From Jeotgalibacillus sp. R-1-5s-1 (GTDB lineage: Bacteria; Bacillota; Bacilli; Bacillales; Jeotgalibacillaceae): a DNA stretch of 64,000 nucleotides. Of this stretch, positions 46,950 through 55,539 are shown piece by piece (positions within the stretch are counted from its first letter, which is position 1; each line of letters begins with the position of its first letter). The stretch lies in contig NZ_SORW01000002.1 of NCBI RefSeq assembly GCF_004405105.1, positions 1 to 64,000 on the forward strand, written 5' to 3'. The notes below the pieces were generated by a model, which saw only the letters and a program-made list of their open reading frames with translations, did no database searches and was not told where the DNA came from. The translations under genes were made by a program, and so were the position numbers.

Positions 46950-47101
46950 AAGAGCCTCCTGCGTTCTTTAATGAAACTATTATACCATTACTTATGGCTT
47001 ATAAGATAGTTTTATATGTTTCTTTTTTGTATATCCTGTGTAACGGCATGATTGAATCCGTTACAATAGAGAAAGGAATAGATAAGGGGCTGTATCGGGA
47101 T

Positions 47102-50100
47102 ATGGATAAAACTCAGTTTAGAATAGAAAAAGAGAAGCTGTTGAAGAAGCTGGCTGATTTTCAGTCAATCATTAAAAGCAGCGGAGATCATGAAAGAGAA
47201 AAAAAGGTAACACTACTTGCTAAAAAGCTTTTAAATGAAGAATTTGTGATCGGCTTCTGCGGTCATTTTTCTGCAGGGAAATCTGCCATGATTAATGAAT
47301 TGACGGGCGAAAGTATCCTGCCTTCGAGTCCGATTCCGACAAGTGCCAATTTAATTGCACTGCATACCGGGAATAAAAAACATATCAGAGTGACGCTGTC
47401 TGATGATACACAATATGATCTTCTTCCTCCACTTGGGGAAACATCAATCAGTGCGCTCGGCAAGGAAGGGCTCAAAATTAAAAAAATTGATGTATGGCGA
47501 TCATCCTCAGAGCTTCCTGAAGGAATAACGGTACTTGATACACCAGGGATTGATTCAGTTGATGATGCCCATAAACGGTCAACCGAGTCTGCCATTCATC
47601 TCGCGGATCAACTGTTTTACGTAATGGATTATAACCATGTACAATCAGAAATGAATTTTGAATACATAAAAAAGATGGTTCAGCATAACAGAAAGATTTC
47701 TGCAGTCATTAATCAGATCGATAAGCACAGAGAAGAAGAAATTCCATTTGATGTATACAGGCAATCCGTACAGGAGGCCTTCACCCAATGGGGGGCTGAA
47801 CCTGAAGCATTTTATTATACATCGCTCAAAGACAGCGTTCATCCGCACAATCAGCTCCAACAATTGAAGGAGATGCTTCATCAGATCGTCAGCCGGAAGT
47901 ATGAACTTATGCTCTCGGCTGTGGAAAGTGGATTGTCCCTTCTTCAAACCGAACATAAAGAATACCTTGAAGATGAAATGGAAGAAATCAGATTGGCGTA
48001 CGAAGAAATCGTGACGGATCAGGATCTTGAAAATCGGGCAGCCATTTTTGAAGAGGAAGAGAAGCTTGAACAGGAAACATCCATCTCTTCATTTAAAAGC
48101 TGGTCTGAAAGCTATGATATTGAGAAGGAAAAACTACTAAAAGACGCTTACTTAATGCCGGCAGACGTCAGGTTAAAAGCAGAGCAATTCCTTGAATCCA
48201 CCCAGAATTCTTTCAAAACAGGTGTCTTTTTTGCTGCTAAAAAGACTGAAACGGAAAAAATCAGACGTAAAGAGGCTTTTGTTCAGGCTTTACATGATAC
48301 AGTTGAAAACCAGCTGATCTGGCACGCAAAATCATTTGTCTACCGCTATATTGAAAAAGGTGGTGCCTCAAGAACTGAATGGGCTCAAAAGGTAGAAGGA
48401 ATAGAGGTTTCTGAGCTTGATTCCCTGATCCATTCCAGTGTGAAACCGGGGGCAGGTTATACAGGCAATGCACTGCTCCATTATTGTGATGACCTTGCCG
48501 CAGCTGTCCGGAGAACAGTTAAGGTTCAGTTAGAGCAACTGAAATCAGAGATCGTAACAGATCTTGAAGACCATATTGAAGAATCATCCGTGAAGAAGGA
48601 AGCCGGGAATAACAGAGTCCGTCAGAAGGCCAATATCATCAGGCAGATCGAAAAAATTGAATCTGCGCTCACCAGAGCAGAACAATCTGAATCAATCGGG
48701 GATGATCTACAGGCTGTTTTTGTTCAGGATTGGTCGAAAGAGAATGGTGACATTTACTCAGTATCATCAATCTCGGAATTATTGTCTGATACTGAGGAGC
48801 AGTTGGATCATGATCAACATACTGATGAACAGACAAAAAAGGCTTCTGAATCTCTTGATGAGGAATATATCATTAAAAAGAGCTATGCTGCAGCTGACCT
48901 GCTAAAAGAAATATCGGGATTCACCCATCAGTCGAAAACATTAAAGGGACAGGCTGAACGTCTTGAAAATAAAAGATTTACTGTTTCACTTTTTGGTGCA
49001 TTCAGCGCAGGGAAATCCTCTTTTGCCAACGCCATTATGGGCAGGAAAGTACTGCCGGTTTCACCAAATCCGACGACTGCTTCCATTAACAGAATCAACC
49101 CGCCAAATGAGGAATTTCCTGATAAAACAGCGGTCATTCATTTTAAAAAAGAACGGGAGCTGATTGAGGATCTAAGATCAGTCAGTGAAAGTCCAATTGA
49201 ATCCATTGAATCAGCAGGTGAAATATTATCAGCAGTTGTGCGTGATCGCAAAGATCTTCCTGAATCAAAAAAAAGCTTTATCCGCGCTTTTCTAAAAGGA
49301 AATTCATCATATGGATCAGAGCTTGGGAAATCAGTGAAAGTCTCATTTGAAGAATTTGCAGGGTATGTATCCAATGAACATCAGTCCTGTTTTGTTGAAT
49401 CCATTGATCTTTATATTGATTCACCGCTCGCAGAGTCCGGGATCACGCTTGTGGACACACCTGGCGCTGATTCTGTGAATGCCAGACATACAGATGTCTC
49501 CTTTGATTATATAAGAAATTCTGATGCGGTTTTATTCGTGACGTACTACAATCATGCATTTGCAAGAGCGGACCGTGAGTTTTTAATACAGATGGGTCGT
49601 TTAAAAGAAAGCTTTGAGTTAGATAAAATGTTTTTCCTTGTTAATGCTGTAGATCTTGCCTCAAATGATCAGGAGAAAGATGATGTGATTCAATATGTGC
49701 AGACTCAGCTGATGAAATTCGGTATCAGACAGCCCAAAATTTTTGGTGTATCGAGTCTTCAGGCGTTGCAGGAAAAGACTAGACAGCAATCTGGAATTGA
49801 CGCATTTAACGCGCAGTTTCATTCGTTTATTGAAGGAGATCTACATGCCATTGCCCTTCAAAACGCATATGACTATCTTGACCAGACGATACACAGGATG
49901 AAGGTGTTGATTGACCGGTCGGAAAACAGTGCCGAAGAAAAAGAGCATTACCGGAATCAATTAATGGAACATCGCCAAAAAATTGAAAAAGCTTTGTCTG
50001 ATTTATCATTTGCGGCATTAAAGAATCAGGCTGATCAGGAACTGAATGAACTGATTTATTATGTGAAGCAGCGCGTATTCTATCGTTATCCTGACTTCTT

Positions 50101-50704
50101 TAAAGAATCATTTAACCCATCAAGGTTCAGTCAGATGCAGCCAAAGCCTGCACTTGAAAAATCCATCAATGAGCTGATTGGCGTTCTTGGGTTTGATTTT
50201 ATGCAGGAATTAAAAGTAGTGAATCACCGCATGGACTTATTTATAGAGAAATCACTTATGCGTGATCTTGAAATATTGTGGGATATGATCAGAGAAGATT
50301 TCTTAAATGGAATGAAGCCGGTTATCCGCCAATCGTCCTCTGATATGCTGACGTTCCCGCAGCTGCTTTCAGGATATGATCATACTGCATTTGCAAAGGA
50401 AAAATCGTATTATAAAAACAATAGATCATTTTTCGAAAAAAATGAAAAGAAGTTTATGAAAGATGCCCTTGAAGAAAGGCTCAAACAGATGGCTGATCAG
50501 GAAATAGCTGAAGAGCAGGTAAGAATTCAAGAATGGGTGCAGACAGAGATCCAGTTGAAAGGAAAAGCCTATTTTACACAGTGGAAAGAAGAGATGACTG
50601 AACAGATTACAGCTGAAATATCCACGCTGGATTCAACTGAGATGACTGCAGAGCTGAAAAGGGTGTATCGATTGTTAACCACTGAAGGTGACCAGCTTGA
50701 ATAA
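47102..50704 (+). CDS. dynA: Tandem dynamin-family GTPase DynA
   Basis: 1200 aa from ATG 47102 (B. subtilis DynA/YpbR 1193). It is two dynamin modules fused head to tail. Module 1 has GHFSAGKS (about 54-61), LDTPGIDSVDD and NQIDKH; module 2 has GAFSAGKSSF (from about 631), VDTPGADSVNARH and VNAVDLAS. Long helical stalks follow each GTPase. DynA fuses membranes and protects against membrane damage and phage, as known in Bacillus. The frame is open upstream to 46994, but a TACAAT -10 at 47062 and the lack of a ribosome site argue against longer starts; AAGGGG is 12 nt before 47102. Confidence 0.92.
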   Translation: MDKTQFRIEKEKLLKKLADFQSIIKSSGDHEREKKVTLLAKKLLNEEFVIGFCGHFSAGKSAMINELTGESILPSSPIPTSANLIALHTGNKKHIRVTLSDDTQYDLLPPLGETSISALGKEGLKIKKIDVWRSSSELPEGITVLDTPGIDSVDDAHKRSTESAIHLADQLFYVMDYNHVQSEMNFEYIKKMVQHNRKISAVINQIDKHREEEIPFDVYRQSVQEAFTQWGAEPEAFYYTSLKDSVHPHNQLQQLKEMLHQIVSRKYELMLSAVESGLSLLQTEHKEYLEDEMEEIRLAYEEIVTDQDLENRAAIFEEEEKLEQETSISSFKSWSESYDIEKEKLLKDAYLMPADVRLKAEQFLESTQNSFKTGVFFAAKKTETEKIRRKEAFVQALHDTVENQLIWHAKSFVYRYIEKGGASRTEWAQKVEGIEVSELDSLIHSSVKPGAGYTGNALLHYCDDLAAAVRRTVKVQLEQLKSEIVTDLEDHIEESSVKKEAGNNRVRQKANIIRQIEKIESALTRAEQSESIGDDLQAVFVQDWSKENGDIYSVSSISELLSDTEEQLDHDQHTDEQTKKASESLDEEYIIKKSYAAADLLKEISGFTHQSKTLKGQAERLENKRFTVSLFGAFSAGKSSFANAIMGRKVLPVSPNPTTASINRINPPNEEFPDKTAVIHFKKERELIEDLRSVSESPIESIESAGEILSAVVRDRKDLPESKKSFIRAFLKGNSSYGSELGKSVKVSFEEFAGYVSNEHQSCFVESIDLYIDSPLAESGITLVDTPGADSVNARHTDVSFDYIRNSDAVLFVTYYNHAFARADREFLIQMGRLKESFELDKMFFLVNAVDLASNDQEKDDVIQYVQTQLMKFGIRQPKIFGVSSLQALQEKTRQQSGIDAFNAQFHSFIEGDLHAIALQNAYDYLDQTIHRMKVLIDRSENSAEEKEHYRNQLMEHRQKIEKALSDLSFAALKNQADQELNELIYYVKQRVFYRYPDFFKESFNPSRFSQMQPKPALEKSINELIGVLGFDFMQELKVVNHRMDLFIEKSLMRDLEILWDMIREDFLNGMKPVIRQSSSDMLTFPQLLSGYDHTAFAKEKSYYKNNRSFFEKNEKKFMKDALEERLKQMADQEIAEEQVRIQEWVQTEIQLKGKAYFTQWKEEMTEQITAEISTLDSTEMTAELKRVYRLLTTEGDQLE

Positions 50705-50873
50705 GGATTACCATGCCTGTGCAACATGTATACATTTTCAGGCTGTGAGAATTAAGAAAAGAAAGATGCTTTACCGCTGCAAAAGGCTTGGATTTGAAAC
50801 AAAACCTGACTATAAATTCAACTGCTGGCAGCCCAGACCGGATATAAAAAAACGTATGGAAGAAGGGATTTAA
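50697..50873 (+). CDS. Small four-cysteine protein downstream of dynA
   Basis: 58 aa from TTG 50697, six nt after GAAGGTGA, and overlapping the dynA stop. MNKDYHACATCIHFQAV supplies C-x2-C, and YRCKRLGFETKPDYKFNCW supplies C-x12-C or similar, together a possible zinc site. The tail is basic. I recall similar uncharacterised ORFs in Bacillaceae but no function. Overlap with dynA suggests coupled translation. Confidence 0.7.
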   Translation: MNKDYHACATCIHFQAVRIKKRKMLYRCKRLGFETKPDYKFNCWQPRPDIKKRMEEGI

Positions 50874-50874
50874 T

Positions 50875-51729
50875 ATGAAAGTGACAGTATCTTCCCAATG
50901 GTTAATTGATCATTTGGACCAATCTGATATAAGAATCATCGACTGCCGTTTTTCTCTTCAGAATTCTGATGCCGGATATGAGCAATATTCAGATTCCCAT
51001 ATACCTGGAGCCACTTACTTTCACCTGAACGAGGATTTATCAGATCGGGCACAAGTGCACGGGGGGAGGCACCCTCTGCCACACCCGGAGGCATTCAAAT
51101 CGAAAGTTGAGGCTGCAGGCATCTCCAATGATTCCACCGTCATTATTTATGACGGAGGTGATGGCGCATTTGCTTCACGATGCTGGTGGCTGTTTCATTA
51201 TTTTGGACATGAAAAAATATATATTTTGAATGAAGGATATGAAGGTTGGATAAGCCGTGGTTTCCCGGTTACGTCAGAAGTGTCAGATCAGTTAAAAGGC
51301 TCCTTTAAGCTGGATGAGAAGAAAAATTCAGTCGCACATATGGAGGAAGTCAGGGAGATCAGCAGGGGTAAACGTACCGGACTATTAGTGGATTCAAGAT
51401 CGTATGACCGCTACATCGGTGATCATGAACCGATTGACCGTGTGCCAGGGCACATTCCAGGAGCTGTTAACAGAGAATGGACGGACAGTCTAAAAGACGG
51501 CTCTTTTTTAACAGATGAAGAGCAGGCGAAACGATTTTCTGAATGGGAGAAGGACCAGCCGATCGTTGTTTACTGCGGCAGTGGTGTCACTGCTTGTCCA
51601 AATATCATCGCGCTGAAACAGGCAGGCTTTACGAACGTAAGGCTATATCCGGGCAGTTACAGTGACTGGGTGTCGTATGATGAAAATGAAATTGAAATTG
51701 GAGATTCCACTCATCTCTCGAATTCGTAA
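50875..51729 (+). CDS. Two-domain sulfurtransferase (rhodanese/MST family)
   Basis: 284 aa with two rhodanese domains. The first (about 1-130) has RIIDCRFSL, HIPGATYFHLNEDLSD and GDGAFASRCWWLFHYFGH. The second (about 150-284) ends with the active loop VYCGSGVTACPNIIALKQAG. A CGSGVTA loop resembles 3-mercaptopyruvate sulfurtransferase more than thiosulfate sulfurtransferase (CRKGVTA), so the donor is uncertain. AGAAGGG precedes the ATG, 1 bp after the upstream small gene. Confidence 0.85.
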   Translation: MKVTVSSQWLIDHLDQSDIRIIDCRFSLQNSDAGYEQYSDSHIPGATYFHLNEDLSDRAQVHGGRHPLPHPEAFKSKVEAAGISNDSTVIIYDGGDGAFASRCWWLFHYFGHEKIYILNEGYEGWISRGFPVTSEVSDQLKGSFKLDEKKNSVAHMEEVREISRGKRTGLLVDSRSYDRYIGDHEPIDRVPGHIPGAVNREWTDSLKDGSFLTDEEQAKRFSEWEKDQPIVVYCGSGVTACPNIIALKQAGFTNVRLYPGSYSDWVSYDENEIEIGDSTHLSNS

Positions 51730-51743
51730 AGGAGCATGACAGT

Positions 51744-52613
51744 ATGAAACACATTTTATTAATTGACGGCATGGCTCTGTTGTTCCGGTCTTTTTTTGCA
51801 ACAGCCATTACGAATCAGTTCATGCGAAACGATAATGGAACCCCGACCAATGGTGTTCAAGGGTTTCTTAGACACTCGCTGACTGCCATTGATCTAATTA
51901 AACCAACACACGTAGCTGTGTGCTGGGACATGGGTAAAGAAACCTTCCGGAATGAAACTTTTGCAGATTATAAGGCAAACCGCAACGCTCCACCGGAAGA
52001 ACTGATTCCTCAGTTTGATCTTGTAAAGGAAGTTGCAGAGAAATTTTCATTTCATAATATTGGTGTTCACGGTTACGAAGCAGACGATTGTATCGGGACC
52101 ATCGCAAAAAAAGAAGCAAAGCATGCACGCATCAGTGTAGTAAGCGGTGATAAGGACCTGTTACAGCTACTTGAGCCAAACATTGAAATCTGGCTGGTCC
52201 AAAAAGGTTATGGGAATTATAACCGTTATACGCTGGGTCGTTTTATTGAGGAATACGAAATCACGCCGGAGCAGTTTATTGACGTAAAAGGTTTGATGGG
52301 AGATCCAAGTGACGGTTATCCCGGAGTTAAAGGCATTGGAGAAAAAACAGCTTATAAGCTCATCAAAGAGTTTGGATCAATCGATAACCTTTTGCAAAAT
52401 AAAGAAAAGCTGACCCCGGGCCAGAAAAAGAAAATCAGTGAAGATGAAAAAATGCTACATTTGTCCCGGCAGCTTGCTGAAATTCATTGTGAGGTACCAC
52501 TGGAAAAGCCATTTGCTAAAGACTGGAATGGTGTATCAGACAGGGCAATCCAGGTGTCAGACGAATACGGATTAAAAACAGTTAAGAGATTTTTGGAGAA
52601 TGCCGGTCTATGA
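51744..52613 (+). CDS. ypcP: 5'-3' exonuclease, PolA-like N-terminal domain (YpcP)
   Basis: 289 aa (B. subtilis YpcP about 296). A stand-alone flap endonuclease-like nuclease. LLIDGMALLFRSFFA, YEADDCIGTIA, VVSGDKDLLQLL and DVKGLMGDPSDGYPGVKGIGEKTAYKLI hold the metal-binding acids and helix-hairpin-helix. ExoR/YpcP-type enzymes remove RNA primers alongside Pol I. AAAGGAGCATG-like site precedes the ATG. It overlaps the next gene by 4 nt. Confidence 0.92.
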   Translation: MKHILLIDGMALLFRSFFATAITNQFMRNDNGTPTNGVQGFLRHSLTAIDLIKPTHVAVCWDMGKETFRNETFADYKANRNAPPEELIPQFDLVKEVAEKFSFHNIGVHGYEADDCIGTIAKKEAKHARISVVSGDKDLLQLLEPNIEIWLVQKGYGNYNRYTLGRFIEEYEITPEQFIDVKGLMGDPSDGYPGVKGIGEKTAYKLIKEFGSIDNLLQNKEKLTPGQKKKISEDEKMLHLSRQLAEIHCEVPLEKPFAKDWNGVSDRAIQVSDEYGLKTVKRFLENAGL

Positions 52614-52879
52614 TGAAAACGCTGGATGATTTTATGGCAGATCTGGATTCAAGAGGATTTAAGCTTGATGACGAAGCGATCGGATTTATTTATTTTGGCA
52701 GGAAATACACAGGCGCCAGCGATCAAATCGTCAAAACAGCGATTGAAGCAACGTTGAAAATTCAGAAACGGTTCGATTCCAGCTTTTATATGTCTGTACT
52801 GGAGGAGCTGGTCAAATTAAATCAGCCTTCAAGAAAAGACATGATCAACCACCTTAAAGCGAAAGGTATGATCTTATAA
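52610..52879 (+). CDS. DUF6123-like small protein
   Basis: 89 aa. Sequence TLDDFMADLDSRGFKLDDEAIGFIYFGRKYTGASDQIVKTAIEATLKIQKRFDSSFYMSVLEEL is mostly helical, with no membrane segment. It resembles small Bacillales proteins grouped as DUF6123, from memory. The start overlaps the ypcP stop (ATGATG at 52610/52613), so it is probably translated with the nuclease. Function unknown. Confidence 0.6.
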   Translation: MMKTLDDFMADLDSRGFKLDDEAIGFIYFGRKYTGASDQIVKTAIEATLKIQKRFDSSFYMSVLEELVKLNQPSRKDMINHLKAKGMIL

Positions 52880-52903
52880 GTTCAGGTGAAATAAGCCTGA
52901 AAA

Positions 52904-52940
52904 AAGGGACTCCATTTATTTTAGTTGGGGTCCCTTACAT
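52904..52940 (+). terminator. Intrinsic terminator before ypdQ
   Basis: AAGGGACTCC (52904-52913) pairs with GGGGTCCCTT (52927-52936, one G-T). The T-run is short, so efficiency is uncertain. It lies between convergent genes. Confidence 0.6.
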
Positions 52941-52994
52941 TTTACCTGCAAAACGTTTTTGTATATAACCATCCAAGATAAGGTAAGGCTTCAA

Positions 52995-53387
52995 TTAAGC
53001 CTGCTGTGATCTGATCGCCTGCCTGGCCAGACGGTCAGCAACTGAATTTTCTTTACTTGGAATCCATTTTATGAAAAATAGTGGGAACTGATCAATCATT
53101 TCAAGTGCATTCGTTAAATAGGCGGCATAAGTGCTGTTTTTCACTCTCCTGTTTTCAACCGCATGAAAAACGATTTGAGAATCAGTTCTGCAGGAAATGA
53201 TATGATCTTTATAGGGAAGACATTTTTCCAGTCCGATAATAAGTGCATTGAATTCCGCTTCATGGTTCTCCATGATTGGGAGTGGCACAGACAGCTGTCT
53301 GGAGTCTTTTCCATTTTTAATAAAAACACCCGCACCGCTTAGGCCCGGATTTCCGGCACTTGCTCCATCTATATATAATTCAATCAT
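52995..53387 (-). CDS. ypdQ: RNase H-like protein YpdQ
   Basis: 130 aa from ATG 53387 with AAGGGGGG upstream on the minus strand (B. subtilis YpdQ is about 132). All four RNase HI acids can be placed: ELYIDGASAGNPG, HEAEFNALIIGLE, RTDSQIVFHAV and VADRLARQA. So the metal site looks intact, although some Bacillus relatives are reported to lack RNase H activity. Divergent from the ypeP-like gene, with about 90 bp between them. Confidence 0.85.
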   Translation of the reverse strand: MIELYIDGASAGNPGLSGAGVFIKNGKDSRQLSVPLPIMENHEAEFNALIIGLEKCLPYKDHIISCRTDSQIVFHAVENRRVKNSTYAAYLTNALEMIDQFPLFFIKWIPSKENSVADRLARQAIRSQQA

Positions 53388-53426
53388 GTGATCCCCCCTT
53401 AATCCTGAGTGTACCAACAGTCGATC

Positions 53427-53435
53427 TGTTATACA
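53427..53435 (+). promoter_or_regulatory. Extended -10 element for the ypeP-like gene
   Basis: TGTTATACA (53427-53435), giving a start near 53442. This favours the TTG start at 53479 over the ATG at 53449, which would have no leader. Confidence 0.35.
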
Positions 53436-53478
53436 ATGGAGAATAATAATGAGGATATCTAAGAATGGAGTGAAGCGG

Positions 53479-54141
53479 TTGAACGTTAGATTTATGGCGA
53501 GTTATAAACATCCAAAGCACCAAAAAATTGAGATCACCACATCATTTCTTGATGAATCACTGGCTCTGGACTATATTCAGGATTTTGAGAAAACCGGACG
53601 ATTTGACAGTATTATCATTGAAGATGATCTCGGTCAGCAATGGACCGTGAAAGAATTTAAAAAGCTTATGCATAAAACAGAAGGTCAGGTAAAAAATATC
53701 AGTGTGTTATTTGATGCCAGTTATAATAAGCATTCCAGGGAATCAGGACTTGGCTGGATCATTGAATATGAGAAGGGCAAGGAAACATATACTGAAAGAG
53801 AAAATAAAGTAATCAGCGGTTTAGCATCCAATAATGAAGCAGAATACGCTTCACTCTATTACGCGCTGAAACACGCAATTGAGCTCAGTGAAGGAAATCA
53901 ACAGCTTCTTGAAGTATCAGGTGACTCACTCGTAGTGATTAATCAAATGAGCGGGGAATGGCCATGTTACGATCAGAATCTGGTATACTGGATAGAAAAA
54001 ATCGAATCGCTACTGAATGACCGGGGTTATAAAGCAGCTTACAAGCACATAAGCAGGAAAGGAAATAAAAAAGCGGATAAGCTGTCAAATCAGGCTCTGC
54101 AGGATGAGAAAATTAAAAGCAAAAAGCAGCGTAACGATTAA
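53479..54141 (+). CDS. ypeP: RNase H-domain protein, YpeP-like
   Basis: 220 aa from TTG 53479 (GGAG eight nt upstream); ATG 53449 would add ten residues. An N-terminal region of about 75 residues (KIEITTSFLDESLALDYIQDFEKTGRF) precedes an RNase H fold. That fold contains VLFDASYNK, NNEAEYASLYYALKHA, VSGDSLVVINQMSGEW and KADKLSNQAL, so the catalytic acids are kept. It probably acts on RNA:DNA hybrids. It overlaps the promoter region of the divergent ypdQ. Confidence 0.8.
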   Translation: MNVRFMASYKHPKHQKIEITTSFLDESLALDYIQDFEKTGRFDSIIIEDDLGQQWTVKEFKKLMHKTEGQVKNISVLFDASYNKHSRESGLGWIIEYEKGKETYTERENKVISGLASNNEAEYASLYYALKHAIELSEGNQQLLEVSGDSLVVINQMSGEWPCYDQNLVYWIEKIESLLNDRGYKAAYKHISRKGNKKADKLSNQALQDEKIKSKKQRND

Positions 54142-54157
54142 TCAGGAGTTGAATAAT

Positions 54158-54334
54158 GTGGAAAAACAGCTGATTATCAATGAGGTGGACGAACTGCTTC
54201 AGACCTACTGTCAGGATTGCCCTGTGAAAAAACAGCTGAGATACGAACGTGGAAAATCAAAGGCACATAAATTCTGTATATCAGAATGCTCAGTTGGAAA
54301 AAGACTCCAGGAATGCGGCAGGCAATTGAGCTGA
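54158..54334 (+). CDS. ypeQ: Zinc-finger-like protein YpeQ (DUF2602)
   Basis: 58 aa from GTG 54158, nine nt after CAGGAG (B. subtilis YpeQ 60). MEKQLIINEVDELLQTYCQDCPVKKQLR provides C-x2-C, and AHKFCISECSVGKRLQECG provides three more cysteines, suggesting zinc binding. The function is unknown. It is 16 bp after the ypeP-like gene, and the same pair occurs near cspD in B. subtilis. Confidence 0.78.
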   Translation: MEKQLIINEVDELLQTYCQDCPVKKQLRYERGKSKAHKFCISECSVGKRLQECGRQLS

Positions 54335-54336
54335 AA

Positions 54337-54365
54337 AAAGACCGTTCACAATGTGAGCGGTCTTT
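54337..54365. terminator. Bidirectional terminator between ypeQ and cspD
   Basis: AAAGACCGTTCAC pairs with GTGAGCGGTCTTT over 13 bp with an AAT loop; flanking A-rich and T-rich sequence serves both strands. Confidence 0.8.
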
Positions 54366-54368
54366 AAC

Positions 54369-54569
54369 TTATTTTTTAATAACATTGGCAGCCTGAGGTC
54401 CACGGTTTCCTTCTACAATATCAAAGGTCACTTCCTGGCCTTCCTCAAGCGACTTATAACCATCACCCTGCACGGCGGTAAAATGTACAAAAACATCATC
54501 GCCACCTTCTACCTCCAAAAACCCATAGCCTTTTTCATTGTTGAACCATTTTACCTTACCATTATGCAT
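54369..54569 (-). CDS. cspD: Cold-shock protein CspD
   Basis: 66 aa, one cold-shock domain. [19 protein letters not shown] contains RNP1 (KGYGFLEV), and VFVHFTAV contains RNP2. It binds single-stranded RNA/DNA as a chaperone. GGGAGG lies upstream of the minus-strand ATG. The leader of about 75 nt includes a perfect 16-bp palindrome, and a strong promoter lies further up. The neighbours ypeQ-ypeP match the B. subtilis cspD locus. Confidence 0.95.
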   Translation of the reverse strand: MHNGKVKWFNNEKGYGFLEVEGGDDVFVHFTAVQGDGYKSLEEGQEVTFDIVEGNRGPQAANVIKK

Positions 54570-54591
54570 GTTGACAGCCTCCCGTTATGAC

Positions 54592-54607
54592 AAGCACAAT
54601 TGTGCTT
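54592..54607. repeat. 16-bp perfect palindrome in the cspD leader
   Basis: AAGCACAATTGTGCTT, fully self-complementary, about 23 nt upstream of the cspD start. As DNA it could be an operator; as RNA it could only form a short hairpin or a dimer. Confidence 0.7.
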
Positions 54608-54648
54608 AAACATGGATTTTCATCTGGATCGGTCAAGATGATAAATTA

Positions 54649-54677
54649 ACTATACACATGAACAAAAAGTCCGTCAA
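54649..54677 (-). promoter_or_regulatory. Sigma-A promoter for cspD
   Basis: On the minus strand TTGACG (54672-54677), 17-nt spacer, TATAGT (54649-54654). Both hexamers are close to consensus. The transcript would begin near 54642, giving a leader of about 73 nt. Confidence 0.75.
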
Positions 54678-54848
54678 TGATATGAGGGAATTTTCAAAAA
54701 ATAATTAAACGGAGTCTAATAATGAAAAACTTTCCCCAAACAATGGTTCTGACTAACCCACAATGGATAACTTGTTGTTTCAGAGACACCGTTATAGTAA
54801 ACTTTACAGGAAACGAAATAATGGTTTTTTACGAGGAGGGGTCCCCAC

Positions 54849-55274
54849 ATGCCAACACCCAGCATGGAGGATTATATAGAACAAATCTATATCCTGATTG
54901 ACAACAAAGGATATGCAAGGGTATCAGATATTGCAGAAGCACTTTCTGTCCATCCGTCTTCCGTTACAAAGATGGTTCAGAAGCTTGATAAAGATGAATA
55001 CTTAATCTATGAAAAATACCGGGGACTGGTATTAACGAAAAAAGGAAATAAAATCGGGAAAAGACTCGTGTTCCGGCACGAGCTTCTTGAACAATTCCTG
55101 TCTATCATCGGTGTGAAAGAAGAAAACATTTATAATGATGTTGAAGGAATCGAGCACCACTTAAGCTGGAATTCCATTGACCGGATCGGTGATCTCGTCC
55201 AGCTCTTCGAAAACAACCCTGAGCTTGTCAATGAATTAAGACAGCTGCAGGAAAAAGAAGAGCAGGAGGATTAA
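54849..55274 (+). CDS. mntR: Manganese-responsive repressor MntR
   Basis: 141 aa (B. subtilis 142), DtxR family. The winged helix ([38 protein letters not shown]) is nearly the B. subtilis sequence. The metal ligands Asp8 and Glu11 (MEDYIEQIY), His in FRHELLEQF, and Glu/Glu/His in [11 protein letters not shown] are all present. With Mn2+ it represses manganese uptake genes, none of which are in the window. GAGGAGGGG precedes the ATG. In B. subtilis mntR is elsewhere. Confidence 0.95.
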   Translation: MPTPSMEDYIEQIYILIDNKGYARVSDIAEALSVHPSSVTKMVQKLDKDEYLIYEKYRGLVLTKKGNKIGKRLVFRHELLEQFLSIIGVKEENIYNDVEGIEHHLSWNSIDRIGDLVQLFENNPELVNELRQLQEKEEQED

Positions 55275-55376
55275 AGGTTATAAGTAAAAAGTGATCAATG
55301 TTTTGAAAAGCAGTTTGCCTTCATTATTTTATTGTATAAGTTTTGATTCTTTCGTTGCGATATCAAACATATAAAA

Positions 55377-55399
55377 GTACCGGGGAATTTCCCCGGTAC
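55377..55399. repeat. Arms-only version of the palindromic repeat, copy 3
   Basis: GTACCGGGGAA and TTCCCCGGTAC (11-bp arms) are separated by one base. It is preceded by AAA and followed by GGTTTTTAAAATGAAA, nearly the flank of copy 1 (GGTTTTAAAATTGAAA). It looks like the outer arms of the element without the core. It could also act as a hairpin at the mntR 3' end. Confidence 0.6.
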
Positions 55400-55423
55400 G
55401 GTTTTTAAAATGAAATTAAAATT

Positions 55424-55443
55424 CCGCTGTAAGCGGTTTTTTT
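55424..55443 (+). terminator. Intrinsic terminator downstream of mntR
   Basis: CCGCT (55424-55428), loop GTA, AGCGG (55432-55436), then seven Ts. The stem is short but ends in a strong T-run. Confidence 0.6.
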
Positions 55444-55539
55444 ATGCGGTAAATTGGTTGGAGAGCAAAACATAGCACTGGTTTGCAGCTGAAAAAATTA
55501 TGATATGATAGAGGAAAATACATACGCTGGAGGACTGTC

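Noticed and set aside
46994-47101. 36-residue N-terminal extension of DynA starting at ATG 46994
   Set aside because: No ribosome site, a TACAAT -10 lies within it, and known DynA proteins start near 47102.
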